NCBI GenBank assembly: GCA_965661165.1
Contig: CBFICL010000023.1
Location: 1 to 20,397 of the forward strand
DNA length: 20,397 nucleotides
Direction of reading: 5' to 3'
From: Hepatobacter sp965661165
GTDB lineage: Bacteria > Pseudomonadota > Alphaproteobacteria > Holosporales > Hepatobacteraceae
Positions 6,460 through 13,562 of this stretch are shown here, one piece after another. Position 1 is the first letter of the stretch. Every line of letters begins with the position of its first letter. The notes beneath the pieces were generated by a model. It did not search any database, had not been told where the DNA came from, and saw only the letters and a list, made by a program, of their open reading frames with translations. Made by a program: the position numbers and the translations under genes.

Positions 6460-7530
6460 TTATATATCTGCCAGTTTTTCTGCCTGATCGTGGGCGATGA
6501 GTGGGTCAAGGAGCGGATCAAGGTTGCCCATCAAAATGGCATCGATCTGATGCAGGGTGAGGTGGATGCGGTGATCTGTAACGCGGCCTTGCGGAAAGTT
6601 ATAGGTGCGAATGCGCCCCGAGCGATCGCCGCTACCCACCTGTTCTTTACGTGCGGCGGCGCGTTTGGCCTCTTCTTGGGAGCGTTCAAGCTCATAAAGG
6701 CGAGAGCGTAGAATTTTCAGCGCCCGCGCTTTGTTTTTATGCTGCGATTTTTCATCTTGTTGTTGCACCACAAGGCCTGTGGGCAGGTGTGTGATGCGGA
6801 TGGCGCTTTCTGTTTTATTGACGTGCTGCCCGCCGGCACCAGAAGCGCGGAACGTGTCAATGCGCAAATCATCATCGCGAAGGGTTACATCCACCTCTTC
6901 TGCTTGCGGCAAGACGGCCACCGTAGCGGCGGATGTGTGGATACGGCCGCCAGATTCTGTGCTGGGCACGCGCTGGACACGATGAATGCCAGATTCAAAT
7001 TTGAGTTTTGAGAACACACCTTTGCCTTCAATGGAAAAGATCACTTCTCGTACGCCCCCCAAATCGGTTTCACTCAAGGAAAGTACGTGCATTTGCCATC
7101 CTCTTTGCTCGCGATAGCGATTGTACATTTCCCATAAATCGCGGGCGAAAAGGGCGGCTTCATCACCGCCGGTTCCTGAGCGAATTTCAATAATCACGCC
7201 TCGCTGGTCGGCCGTGTCTTTCGGGACCAACAGGGTTTTGAGGGTGCTTTCGATCGCGTGGATTTTTTCTTTCAGGGCTGCCTCTTCTTGGAGCGCCAAG
7301 GTTTTGAAATCAGGATCCTGCATTAAGGTTTTAAGGTTTTTTTGCTCGGCCATGGCGTTTTCAAGGTCACGCACAGCGGACACAATCGGGGCAAGGTCGC
7401 TTTGCTCCTTAGAAAGGCTCGCAAGCTCTTGGGGTGGAGGTGAGGGGGTGCGGCTGAGGGCGGTTTCGATATCTTGAAAGCGCGCCAAAAGCGTTTGTAA
7501 CCTGGTGAGCACCTTTTCTGAAAAATTCAC
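6460..7530 (-). CDS. prfA: Peptide chain release factor 1
   Basis: RF1, which reads UAA and UAG in the ribosomal A site and triggers peptide release. The protein has 356 residues (E. coli 360). The stop-codon-reading PxT motif appears as PST (189-191) in RVPSTESGGRIHTS, and the peptidyl-transferase GGQ is at 233-235 in GAGGQHVNKTES. The frame stays open upstream to 7659, but that part lies inside hisS and does not resemble RF1. The GTG at 7530 is chosen because the protein then starts VNFSEKVLTRLQ, at the usual RF1 position, and overlaps the hisS stop as GTGA. It is the last gene of the leftward run. prmC, which methylates the GGQ glutamine and often follows prfA in alphaproteobacteria, is not downstream. 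Confidence 0.97.
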   Translation of the reverse strand: MNFSEKVLTRLQTLLARFQDIETALSRTPSPPPQELASLSKEQSDLAPIVSAVRDLENAMAEQKNLKTLMQDPDFKTLALQEEAALKEKIHAIESTLKTLLVPKDTADQRGVIIEIRSGTGGDEAALFARDLWEMYNRYREQRGWQMHVLSLSETDLGGVREVIFSIEGKGVFSKLKFESGIHRVQRVPSTESGGRIHTSAATVAVLPQAEEVDVTLRDDDLRIDTFRASGAGGQHVNKTESAIRITHLPTGLVVQQQDEKSQHKNKARALKILRSRLYELERSQEEAKRAAARKEQVGSGDRSGRIRTYNFPQGRVTDHRIHLTLHQIDAILMGNLDPLLDPLIAHDQAEKLADI

Positions 7531-8813
7531 GCATGGTCTTTCATAAAAGAGACCAGATGATCGAGGGGAACGGTTTCTTGAGCCCCTGTATCCATGGTTT
7601 TTACCTGCACATGCTGCGCTTTGCGTTCTTCCTCGCCCATAATCAACACATAACGGCACTGTTTTTGTGAGGCCTTTTTGAGTCGCTTTTTAAGGGGCCA
7701 CGGATCACACATCATCAACACAGGCAATCCTTCCTGTCGGAGTTTTGTGGCTACCTTCATGGCCTCGCTAAGATCGGCTTCTCCTTGGGGCAGAAAGGCG
7801 ATGGGTGTGGGGGAAGAGGGCGCTTTGTCAGGGTCAACAAGAAGCATGAGACGCTCCACCCCCGCAGCCCAACCTACGCCTCCCATGGGCGGCCCGCCTA
7901 AGGCTGTGCTCAAGCGGTCATAGCGCCCGCCTGCAAGCACGGTATCTTGAGATCCTAAATGAGGAGACTTAAACTCAAACACCGTGTGACAATAATAATC
8001 CAAACCGCGCACCAGTGTGGATTCATGGACCCACGGGATGCCTAAGGCATCTAAATGGACACACAACGTTTCAAAAGCCTTGTGTGTGGCGGGGGTATGC
8101 ATGTCCGCCAGTTTGGGGGCGTTGGTCACCATGTCTTGGTCTTGGGGGCTTTTGCTGTCGAGGATGCGTAGAGGGTTATGGTCGAGGCGGTGCCGGCTGT
8201 CGTCTGACAGGGTGTTGCGATAGGGGGTGAGATAGTCTTTTAAACAGGCGCCATAACGCTTTTGCGTCTCTTCATCGCCCAGCGTGTTGATATGGAGCAG
8301 CGGTTTTTCGGTCAGGGGTAACTGAGTGAGCAGCGCGTGGGCCAGCGCGATGGCCTCAAGGTCAACAGCCATGTTTGCTGAGGGCGCTGTGTCCACCACA
8401 GGGGCGCTTAATGACTCAATGCCTATTTGTGAAAATTGCCGCATCCTGCCTTTTTGGGGTCGGTCATAACGAAACATGGGGCCGTGATAAAACAATTTTA
8501 AGGGCAGGCTTTGGGTGAGGCCTGCGTTCAGCACCGCGCGCAACACAGAGGCCGTGCCTTCAGGGCGCAACACAAAAGCATCACGGTCATTGCGGGGCAC
8601 GAGGCGAAAGAGCTCTTTGCGCGTGATGTCGGCGTCTGGTGTGGTGCGTTCAAAAAGGGCGGCCTGTTCAATGAGTGGCGTGTCAATGCCAGCAAATCCC
8701 CACAAGGTGGCCAGCTGGCTGAATTGGGTGACACACATGCGTTGACGCCATAACGCGTCTCCTACAATATCATGCGTGCCTCTGACGGTGGACCATAGGG
8801 TGTGTGAAGACAT
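7527..8813 (-). CDS. hisS: Histidyl-tRNA synthetase
   Basis: A class II aminoacyl-tRNA synthetase that charges tRNA-His, with 428 residues, close to the usual 420-430. Visible motifs are RGTHDI (11-16), the ATP-site LRPEGTAS (82-89), motif 2 as FRYDRPQKGRMRQFSQIGIE (114-133), the histidine-binding LVRGLDYYCHTVFEF, and motif 3 within GGVGWAAGVERLML. An anticodon-binding domain follows (IAFLPQGEADLSEAMKVATK and on). The ATG lies three bases after the accA stop, and the end overlaps the prfA GTG, so the gene belongs to an accA-hisS-prfA unit. No separate promoter is visible. Confidence 0.97.
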   Translation of the reverse strand: MSSHTLWSTVRGTHDIVGDALWRQRMCVTQFSQLATLWGFAGIDTPLIEQAALFERTTPDADITRKELFRLVPRNDRDAFVLRPEGTASVLRAVLNAGLTQSLPLKLFYHGPMFRYDRPQKGRMRQFSQIGIESLSAPVVDTAPSANMAVDLEAIALAHALLTQLPLTEKPLLHINTLGDEETQKRYGACLKDYLTPYRNTLSDDSRHRLDHNPLRILDSKSPQDQDMVTNAPKLADMHTPATHKAFETLCVHLDALGIPWVHESTLVRGLDYYCHTVFEFKSPHLGSQDTVLAGGRYDRLSTALGGPPMGGVGWAAGVERLMLLVDPDKAPSSPTPIAFLPQGEADLSEAMKVATKLRQEGLPVLMMCDPWPLKKRLKKASQKQCRYVLIMGEEERKAQHVQVKTMDTGAQETVPLDHLVSFMKDHA

Positions 8814-8816
8814 AAA

Positions 8817-9800
8817 TCATGAGGAACCTTTGTGATAGGTCGCCACTTTGAGCTTGGGTCGGCCAATTTGCAAAAAACGCTCACGCCGATGCGCCCTAAA
8901 GTCAGGGGCTTGTTCGCGCATGACGTCACGCAACCTTTGAAATACCGCATCTCCCACAGCATGAATGACTTGCCTTTCATTGCGGTGCGCTGCGCCGGGG
9001 GGCTCAGGTACGATGTGGTCAATGACGTTGAGTGCCAGCAAGTGGGGCGCGGTGAGTTTAAGCGCTTCGGCCGCCTGGGCGGCTTTGTCTTGGGTGCGCC
9101 ACAAAATGGATGCACAGCCTTCAGGAGAAATCACAGAATAGATAGCATATTGCAGCATCAACACACTGTTAGCACTGGCCAAGGCCACAGCGCCTCCTGA
9201 GCCCCCTTCACCAATCACGGTGGCAATCACGGGCACATTCACCTTAAGACTGGTTTCAATGCAGCGGGCAATGGCCTCAGAAGCGCCGCGTTCTTCAGCA
9301 TCCACGCCCGCATAGGCGCCTGCGGTGTCCACAAAGGTGAGCACAGGCAAAGAGAAACGGTCGGCCAACTCAAAAAGACGCTGGGCTTTGCGATAGCCCT
9401 CAGGCTTGGGCATGCCAAAGTTGCGATGAATCCTGTCGTCCGTGTCTTTGCCCTTTTCTTGCCCCATCACCACAACGCTTTGGCCATGAAACCGACCCAG
9501 CCCGCCAATGATGGCCGCATCTTCCGCAAACATGCGATCCCCTGAAAGAGGTACAAAATCTTCAATCAGGCCACGGATATAATCGCTGGTGTGAGGGCGG
9601 TGGGGGTGCCTTGCCACCTGCACCGTTTGCCACGGCGAGAGGTCGTGATAAAGCTTGCACATTAGGGTTTCTGATTTTTTTTCAAGGCGTGTGATTTCTT
9701 TAAGGATATTCACATCGCCTTGCGCTGCGGTTTGCTTCAAATCAGCAATCCGTCGGTCAAGCTCTTTCAGGGTTTTTTCAAAATCGAGTGTATAGTCCAT
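8817..9800 (-). CDS. accA: Acetyl-CoA carboxylase carboxyltransferase alpha subunit
   Basis: The alpha subunit of the carboxyltransferase that, with AccD, moves CO2 from biotinyl-AccB to acetyl-CoA to make malonyl-CoA, the first committed step of fatty-acid synthesis. It has 327 residues (E. coli 319). An N-terminal helical coiled coil (DFEKTLKELDRRIADLK and following) precedes the crotonase-fold core. Family motifs are ARHPHRPHTSDYI, GQEKGKDTDDRI, FGMPKPEGYRKA, the acetyl-CoA site FVDTAGAYAGVDAEERG, the oxyanion-loop GEGGSGGA, and the YSVISPEGCASILW segment. The start is the ATG at 9800. The gene follows the 220-aa exported protein by 38 bases with no terminator between, and hisS by three bases on the other side. 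accD is not in the window. Confidence 0.97.
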   Translation of the reverse strand: MDYTLDFEKTLKELDRRIADLKQTAAQGDVNILKEITRLEKKSETLMCKLYHDLSPWQTVQVARHPHRPHTSDYIRGLIEDFVPLSGDRMFAEDAAIIGGLGRFHGQSVVVMGQEKGKDTDDRIHRNFGMPKPEGYRKAQRLFELADRFSLPVLTFVDTAGAYAGVDAEERGASEAIARCIETSLKVNVPVIATVIGEGGSGGAVALASANSVLMLQYAIYSVISPEGCASILWRTQDKAAQAAEALKLTAPHLLALNVIDHIVPEPPGAAHRNERQVIHAVGDAVFQRLRDVMREQAPDFRAHRRERFLQIGRPKLKVATYHKGSS

Positions 9801-9838
9801 AACCCTATGGATAACAATTTTTCAAAAAGACGTCAAAG

Positions 9839-10501
9839 TCAGTCTGCTTGTTCAAGGCATTTTTGGATGGAGGCTTGGTTATCGCTGCATTTAGAGGCAC
9901 ACAGCGCGCGCACGCGGCTGGATTTGCACGAGGCTCTGTTACACGCGCCATAACAAATCTTGCTAGACACGATCCCTTGCGAAAGCATTTTAAGCGCGCC
10001 GCCGCCCGCAAGCATCGCCGCCATGCCGCCACCACCAAGGCCGGCAAGCCCTCCTAACATTCCCAGTCCTCCTAAGGACCCAAGGGCGCTTGCACCACCT
10101 GCGGCAAGCAGGCCCGCACCTCCGGCCATAGCACCCATGCCAGCTGCCCCCGCGGCGAGCCCTCCAAGGGACATGCCGCCACCTGATGCTGATGCAAGCG
10201 TCGAACTATCTTGTGCAGATTGCGCAATGTCTTGCGCTTTGTGGCTGCGTTGAGACAGTTTTTTATTGGCGGAGCTTTTGGTTGCATAGGGGCTTTCTTT
10301 TTGTGGATCAGAACCGTCTTTATTCGCATCGCCTGCCCCGTCTTTTCCCCCGTTTTTATCTTGATTTCCCTGTGAGCTTTCCTGTTTGTCCTTAGCAGAT
10401 GTGTCGACCACCCGATCCATGAGAGAAGAGCCTTCCACGGACAGGGCGGAGGTCAGAAGAAAAAGGAAAGCAAAGCAAGATGGATAAAGGCGTGTCAGCA
10501 T
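9839..10501 (-). CDS. Exported Gly-rich protein with Cys-rich C-terminus, 220 aa
   Basis: Family not recognised. A signal peptide (MLTRLYPSCFAFLFLLTSAL, cleavage near VEG/SS) is followed at once by SSLMDRVVDTS (25-35), a motif shared with the gene upstream. Residues 36-105 are polar, charged and probably disordered. Residues 108-175 are a Gly/Ala/Leu/Met-rich hydrophobic stretch (GGLAAGAAGMGAMAGGAGLL and similar) reminiscent of glycine-zipper membrane segments. The last 40 residues hold six Cys (183, 187, 192, 201, 205, 215) with two CxxxC pairs, suggesting a disulfide-linked helical hairpin. The ATG at 10501 uses a TTGAGG ribosome site that overlaps the stop of the upstream gene, so the two are surely co-translated. 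Membrane insertion or secretion is inferred. Confidence 0.8.
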   Translation of the reverse strand: MLTRLYPSCFAFLFLLTSALSVEGSSLMDRVVDTSAKDKQESSQGNQDKNGGKDGAGDANKDGSDPQKESPYATKSSANKKLSQRSHKAQDIAQSAQDSSTLASASGGGMSLGGLAAGAAGMGAMAGGAGLLAAGGASALGSLGGLGMLGGLAGLGGGGMAAMLAGGGALKMLSQGIVSSKICYGACNRASCKSSRVRALCASKCSDNQASIQKCLEQAD

Positions 10502-10510
10502 AAAAAGACC

Positions 10511-12220
10511 TCAAGGCGGGGAAGGGGATGATGAAGATGTGTGTGTCCCTGTGTTGATTGGCTGTTGTTCCTGTGTGGTGTGGGGACCCTTCTGTGTATC
10601 TTTGGGGGTCTCTGGTTCATGAGATGTTGCTTTACCCTGGGGGCGCTGTGCCGGTTTTTGCTTATCTTGTGTGGTTTTGTCTTGCGTAGCTTTGTCGTGT
10701 GGTTGTCCTTCTTTCTTCTTTTTTGAGGACATCACGGCTTGCCCTGCCTTATAGAGGGTGCCTAACACAGCGGTTCCCGCCAAGACAGACCCAAGGCCGA
10801 TCTTCTTAGGATCTTCTGCGCCCACAGTTGGTGTGCTTGGGGTAGATGTCGTCGCACTGGGCGCTGCACTGTTGTTTTTATTTTGGCTTGTATGCATGTC
10901 AGCGCCTTGGGCGGTGGCGGGTGCCTCCTTCTTAAGGTTGGCGGCTTGTTTGTTTTCTTGTGAGGCTGCTTCTTGGGCTTCCTGTGCTTTTTCTTGTTTT
11001 TTGGCCCGGTGTTCTTTGATTTTTGATTTAAGTTTGGTGATGCCTGAGGAGGCAGCTGAGGCTGCTGATCTGCCAGCAGCTGCTGTGGCCTTTGCGCCCG
11101 CTGTACCCAAGGCTGCAGCGGCTTTGGCGCTGGCTTGGCCGGCGGCTAGGGCGGCTTTTCCTGTGAGAGATGCGGCGGCTTTGGCCCCCTTGGCCAGACC
11201 TTTTCCAGCCAATGTGGCGCCGGCTTTGGTGCCTTGCCATGCCTTTTTGCCCACAAACGTGCCACCTTTTTTCAGGCCTCGTCCTGCGGCCTTGGTGCCT
11301 TGCCATGCTTTTTTGCCCACAAACGCACCACCTTTTTTCAAGCCCCGTCCTGTAGCTTTGGTGCCTTGCCATGCCTTTTGGCCCGCACGTGACATCGCGC
11401 CTTTCATCTTTGATGTGCCTCCAACAGGGGCTACGACAGCCGCCTTATTGACTTTGGTGGGTGGCTGTGGGGCGCGTCGTTTTTTGGGTGATGGTCTTTG
11501 TGAGGTTGAGGGTTTGTTGCCTCCAACCTGTCTTGACGAGAGGGGTCCATTACTGTCTTGACCTGATTTGCTGGCAGGTGGTGGCGGTGCGGGTCGTTTG
11601 GGCGCCGTTTTGGGTGTTTGGGTGCCCGTTGTGGCGGTTTTGTTGCCTGTGTGAGGTGTTTGCGTGCCTTGTGATGTGGACGTTTTTTTATTGTTACTTC
11701 CCGTTTGCCTTGAAGAGAGCGGCCCTTTGTTGTCTTGAGCGGATTTGGCAGGTGGCGGCGGTGCGGGTCGTTTGGGCGCCGTTTTGGACGTTTGTGTCCC
11801 TGTGGGGGCAGTTTTAGGCGGCTGTGGTGCTGGGCGTTTTTTGGGTGATGGCCCGGCGCCTTGGGTGCCTTGACTCTTTTTGCTGTCTGTTGGCGTGTTT
11901 TCGTCTAAAAATTCTTTCCGCGTGGCTTGCTGTCTTTTTTTCTGCTCTGGCGAGAGAGGCGGCGATTTTACCGCATCCGAAGGCTCTGACGAGTTGGACT
12001 CCAGGCGTTTTTGAAGAGTGTCTTCTGTTTGAACAGGCGTGGAGCTCATGGCCGGTGATGTGGGCTTGGTATCCACGGTACGGTTCATCAGGCTGCTCGA
12101 TTCTCCCCCGCCTGCGTTGGATTTGCTGTTGTCCACGACACGGCTCATCAAGTCGGCATGCGCTGTTTGTGTGAGCGCCATCACAATCAAGATAATATGT
12201 GCTAGCCAGCAAAACCCCAT
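10511..12220 (-). CDS. Exported Pro-rich, repeat-rich protein, 569 aa
   Basis: Family not recognised. The ATG at 12220 gives a clean signal peptide (MGFCWLAHIILIVMALTQTA, cleavage AHA/D); an in-frame TTG at 12310 adds 30 unlikely residues. After the signal come two copies of LMxRxVD (24-30 and 44-50). A disordered Ser/Thr/Lys region follows. A Pro-rich part (about 125-255) has four RxxPxxP sites: RPAPQPP 129-135, RPAPPPP 151-157 and 209-215, RRAPQPP 248-254. It includes a duplicated block of about 32 residues. Next are two and a half 22-residue repeats, GKKAWQGTKA-GRGLKKGG-FV (280-333), an Ala/Lys-rich helix (about 335-395), a charged helix, and a short hydrophobic stretch, IGLGSVLAGTAVLGTLY (474-490). 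The tail is polar. The mix suggests a secreted, possibly host-facing protein, but function is unknown. Confidence 0.8.
   Translation of the reverse strand: MGFCWLAHIILIVMALTQTAHADLMSRVVDNSKSNAGGGESSSLMNRTVDTKPTSPAMSSTPVQTEDTLQKRLESNSSEPSDAVKSPPLSPEQKKRQQATRKEFLDENTPTDSKKSQGTQGAGPSPKKRPAPQPPKTAPTGTQTSKTAPKRPAPPPPAKSAQDNKGPLSSRQTGSNNKKTSTSQGTQTPHTGNKTATTGTQTPKTAPKRPAPPPPASKSGQDSNGPLSSRQVGGNKPSTSQRPSPKKRRAPQPPTKVNKAAVVAPVGGTSKMKGAMSRAGQKAWQGTKATGRGLKKGGAFVGKKAWQGTKAAGRGLKKGGTFVGKKAWQGTKAGATLAGKGLAKGAKAAASLTGKAALAAGQASAKAAAALGTAGAKATAAAGRSAASAASSGITKLKSKIKEHRAKKQEKAQEAQEAASQENKQAANLKKEAPATAQGADMHTSQNKNNSAAPSATTSTPSTPTVGAEDPKKIGLGSVLAGTAVLGTLYKAGQAVMSSKKKKEGQPHDKATQDKTTQDKQKPAQRPQGKATSHEPETPKDTQKGPHTTQEQQPINTGTHTSSSSPSPP
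11222..11383 (-). repeat. Tandem 66-bp repeats (22-residue AWQGTKA units)
   Basis: Two full units (11318-11383 and 11252-11317) and a partial third (11222-11251) encode GxKAWQGTKAxGRGLKKGGxFV. Units one and two differ at four residues. The repeats lie within the 569-aa exported protein and are in frame. Confidence 0.85.
11528..11626 (-). repeat. Second copy of duplicated Pro-rich block
   Basis: Encodes GTQTPKTAPKRPAPPPPASK and on to GPLSSRQ, matching the block at 11705-11800. The spacer between the copies is Thr/Ser/Asn-rich. Confidence 0.8.
11705..11800 (-). repeat. First copy of duplicated Pro-rich block
   Basis: Encodes GTQTSKTAPKRPAPPPPAKS and on to GPLSSRQ. It is repeated at 11528-11626 with about five substitutions and one extra codon. 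The DNA around the KTAPKRPAPPP part is nearly identical in both copies, which points to a recent in-frame duplication. Confidence 0.8.
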
Positions 12221-12376
12221 AGAGATATAAAATTTATTTAATATGGTAAATATAACAATATATGTTGGTATTAACGCGAATAGATGTTTATTAAAATCAT
12301 AAAAAGACAATAAACTTTTCTGTTTTTAGCATAAACCGCGCAACACGCTGGTGTGATTTTCTGTGCAGGAAGGCTC

Positions 12377-12405
12377 TTGCTTTTGGTTGCAAGACCTTTT
12401 ATGGT
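12377..12405 (+). promoter_or_regulatory. Probable promoter for rplJ-rplL
   Basis: TTGCTT (12377-12382) and TATGGT (12400-12405) are separated by 17 bases. The -10 matches four of six consensus positions and the -35 keeps the TTG. It leaves a leader of about 120 bases before rplJ. Consensus reading only. Confidence 0.4.
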
Positions 12406-12534
12406 GAGAATGTGACGTTTGTCACGGTCCGTATCGAAGACGGCAGGTGCGTGAGGTAAATCCTGTTGAGATGGGGCGTTTTCGCTGATTCTTCTTTGCG
12501 GTGGTATGAATGAAGTGATAGCGGAGGTCTTGTT
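12406..12534 (+). promoter_or_regulatory. Possible autoregulatory rplJ leader
   Basis: In many bacteria the L10-L12 complex binds the rplJ mRNA leader and represses translation. This leader is about 120 bases and contains a perfect hairpin GTGAC-GTTT-GTCAC (12412-12425) and a ribosome site GGAGG (12523-12527) seven bases before the ATG. I could not identify the conserved kink-turn and L10-binding bulge by eye, so the role is inferred from position. Confidence 0.35.
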
Positions 12535-13044
12535 ATGGATCGTGCGAGCAAACATGCTCTTGTGGACAATCTATCTCAAACGCTTAAGCAGCAAACCTTG
12601 CTGGTGCTGACGCGTCAAACGGGCCTTGATGTGGGTGCATCAGAGTCGTTGCGTTGTCGTGCGCGGGAAGCCGGGGCGTCTTATCGTGTGGTGAAAAACA
12701 CGTTGTTGAAGCTGGCCCTTTCTCGGGGTGAGGCTGAAGGGCTGGCGGATCATGTGTCGGGGCCTATGGGGTTGTCTTACTCTGAAGATCCCATTGCGGC
12801 GGCCAAGGTGAGCGTAGATTTTGCCAAAGAACATAAGAAATTTGAGGTGGTGGCCGGTTTTCTGGACGGGAATGTCTTGGATGCTGAAGGGGTCAAAACG
12901 TTGGCGTCGCTGCCCTCGTTGGATGCCTTGCGTGGGCAAATTGTGGGCCTTGTGGTGGCGCCGGCATCTGGCATGGTGCGTACGGTCAGCGCCCCTGGTG
13001 CGGGTCTTGCGCGTTTGATGCAGGCCTACAGTGAAAAGAAATAG
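12535..13044 (+). CDS. rplJ: 50S ribosomal protein L10
   Basis: L10, the base of the ribosomal stalk, which anchors L7/L12 dimers and helps recruit elongation-factor GTPases. It has 169 residues, normal for the family. The N-terminal RNA-binding domain is recognisable by YRVVKNTLLKLAL (about 44-56), GPMGLSYSEDPIAAAKV and the FEVVAGFLDGNVLD segment. The C-terminal helix (ARLMQAYSEKK) would carry L12. The ATG at 12535 has a good GGAGG seven bases upstream. It is followed by rplL after 41 bases. The usual upstream rplK-rplA are absent: the gene on the left is divergent and unrelated. Confidence 0.97.
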   Translation: MDRASKHALVDNLSQTLKQQTLLVLTRQTGLDVGASESLRCRAREAGASYRVVKNTLLKLALSRGEAEGLADHVSGPMGLSYSEDPIAAAKVSVDFAKEHKKFEVVAGFLDGNVLDAEGVKTLASLPSLDALRGQIVGLVVAPASGMVRTVSAPGAGLARLMQAYSEKK

Positions 13045-13085
13045 GTTTAGGTTTTAGGAAGTCATCGAAAAGGAGAAGATGAATT

Positions 13086-13469
13086 ATGTCTGCAAAGTTG
13101 GAAAAAATTGTTGAGGATCTGTCAGGGTTAACAGTCTTAGAGGCTTCAGAACTCACAAAACTGCTGGAAGATAAGTGGGGTGTGTCTGCGGCTGCACCTG
13201 CTATGGCCATGGCAGCGCCGGCAGCGGGGCCTGCGGCTGATGCTGGAGCGGCTGAGAAAACAGAGTTCGATGTGACACTGAAATCAGCTGGCTCTCAAAA
13301 AGTGGCCGTTATTAAAGAAATCAGGGCCATTACAGGGTTGGGCCTTCTTGATGCCAAAAAGTTGGTGGAAGATGCCCCCAAGGTGGTGAAAGAGGGCGTG
13401 CCCAAGGCCGAGGCGGAAGAGATGAAGAAAAAAATCGAAGCCGCCGGTGCCACGGTGGAGTTGGCCTAA
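13086..13469 (+). CDS. rplL: 50S ribosomal protein L7/L12
   Basis: The multi-copy stalk protein that contacts EF-Tu, EF-G, IF2 and RF3. It has 127 residues. An N-terminal dimerisation helix pair (LEKIVEDLSGLTVLEASEL) is followed by an Ala/Pro/Met-rich hinge (about 35-57) and the globular C-terminal domain with EKTEFDVTLKSAG, KVAVIKEIRAITGLGLLDAK and the ending AAGATVELA. A ribosome site AAGGAG precedes the ATG by about a dozen bases. A strong terminator begins 39 bases after the stop, and rpoB does not follow, unlike in most bacteria. Confidence 0.98.
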   Translation: MSAKLEKIVEDLSGLTVLEASELTKLLEDKWGVSAAAPAMAMAAPAAGPAADAGAAEKTEFDVTLKSAGSQKVAVIKEIRAITGLGLLDAKKLVEDAPKVVKEGVPKAEAEEMKKKIEAAGATVELA

Positions 13470-13508
13470 CACATCCTGTCTGCCTTGTGCATGATGGGGG
13501 TAGTGTGA

Positions 13509-13560
13509 GAGTACGCAAAAAAGCTCTTTGTTGAGGGGGTTTTTGGTGTACTCTTTTTTT
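13509..13560 (+). terminator. Rho-independent terminator after rplL
   Basis: GAGTAC (13509-13514) pairs with GTACTC (13548-13553); the stem continues inward through G-U, C-G, an A/G mismatch and five A-T pairs. Seven T's follow (13554-13560). The T-run ends two bases before the tRNA gene. Confidence 0.8.
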
Positions 13561-13562
13561 AT

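Larger units (their letters stand above)
12221..12534. other. Divergent intergenic region between the exported-protein operon and rplJ
   Basis: About 314 bases without a convincing gene. The left part (12221-12315) is very AT-rich and should hold the leftward promoter for the 569-aa protein, though several overlapping TATA-like boxes make a single choice unsafe. The right part holds the rplJ promoter and leader listed separately. A leftward 94-codon ORF crosses it but has no protein-like features. Confidence 0.6.

Noticed and set aside
7531..7659. 43-codon upstream extension of prfA
   Set aside because: It lies wholly inside hisS in another frame and does not resemble release factors; the GTG at 7530 gives the normal length.
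11222..11383. CRISPR-like array
   Set aside because: The repeats are directly adjacent, in frame and coding, with no unique spacers.
10758..11561. 267-codon + strand ORF rich in Ala and Pro
   Set aside because: Antisense to the Ala/Lys- and Pro-rich repeats of the 569-aa protein. The bias keeps the opposite frame open; no ribosome site or signal is seen.
12221..12310. 30-codon upstream extension of the 569-aa exported protein from a TTG
   Set aside because: AT-rich promoter-like DNA; the ATG at 12220 gives a clean signal peptide.
12271..12555. 94-codon leftward ORF in the rplJ leader
   Set aside because: It overlaps the rplJ start and leader, has no ribosome site and no protein-like pattern.
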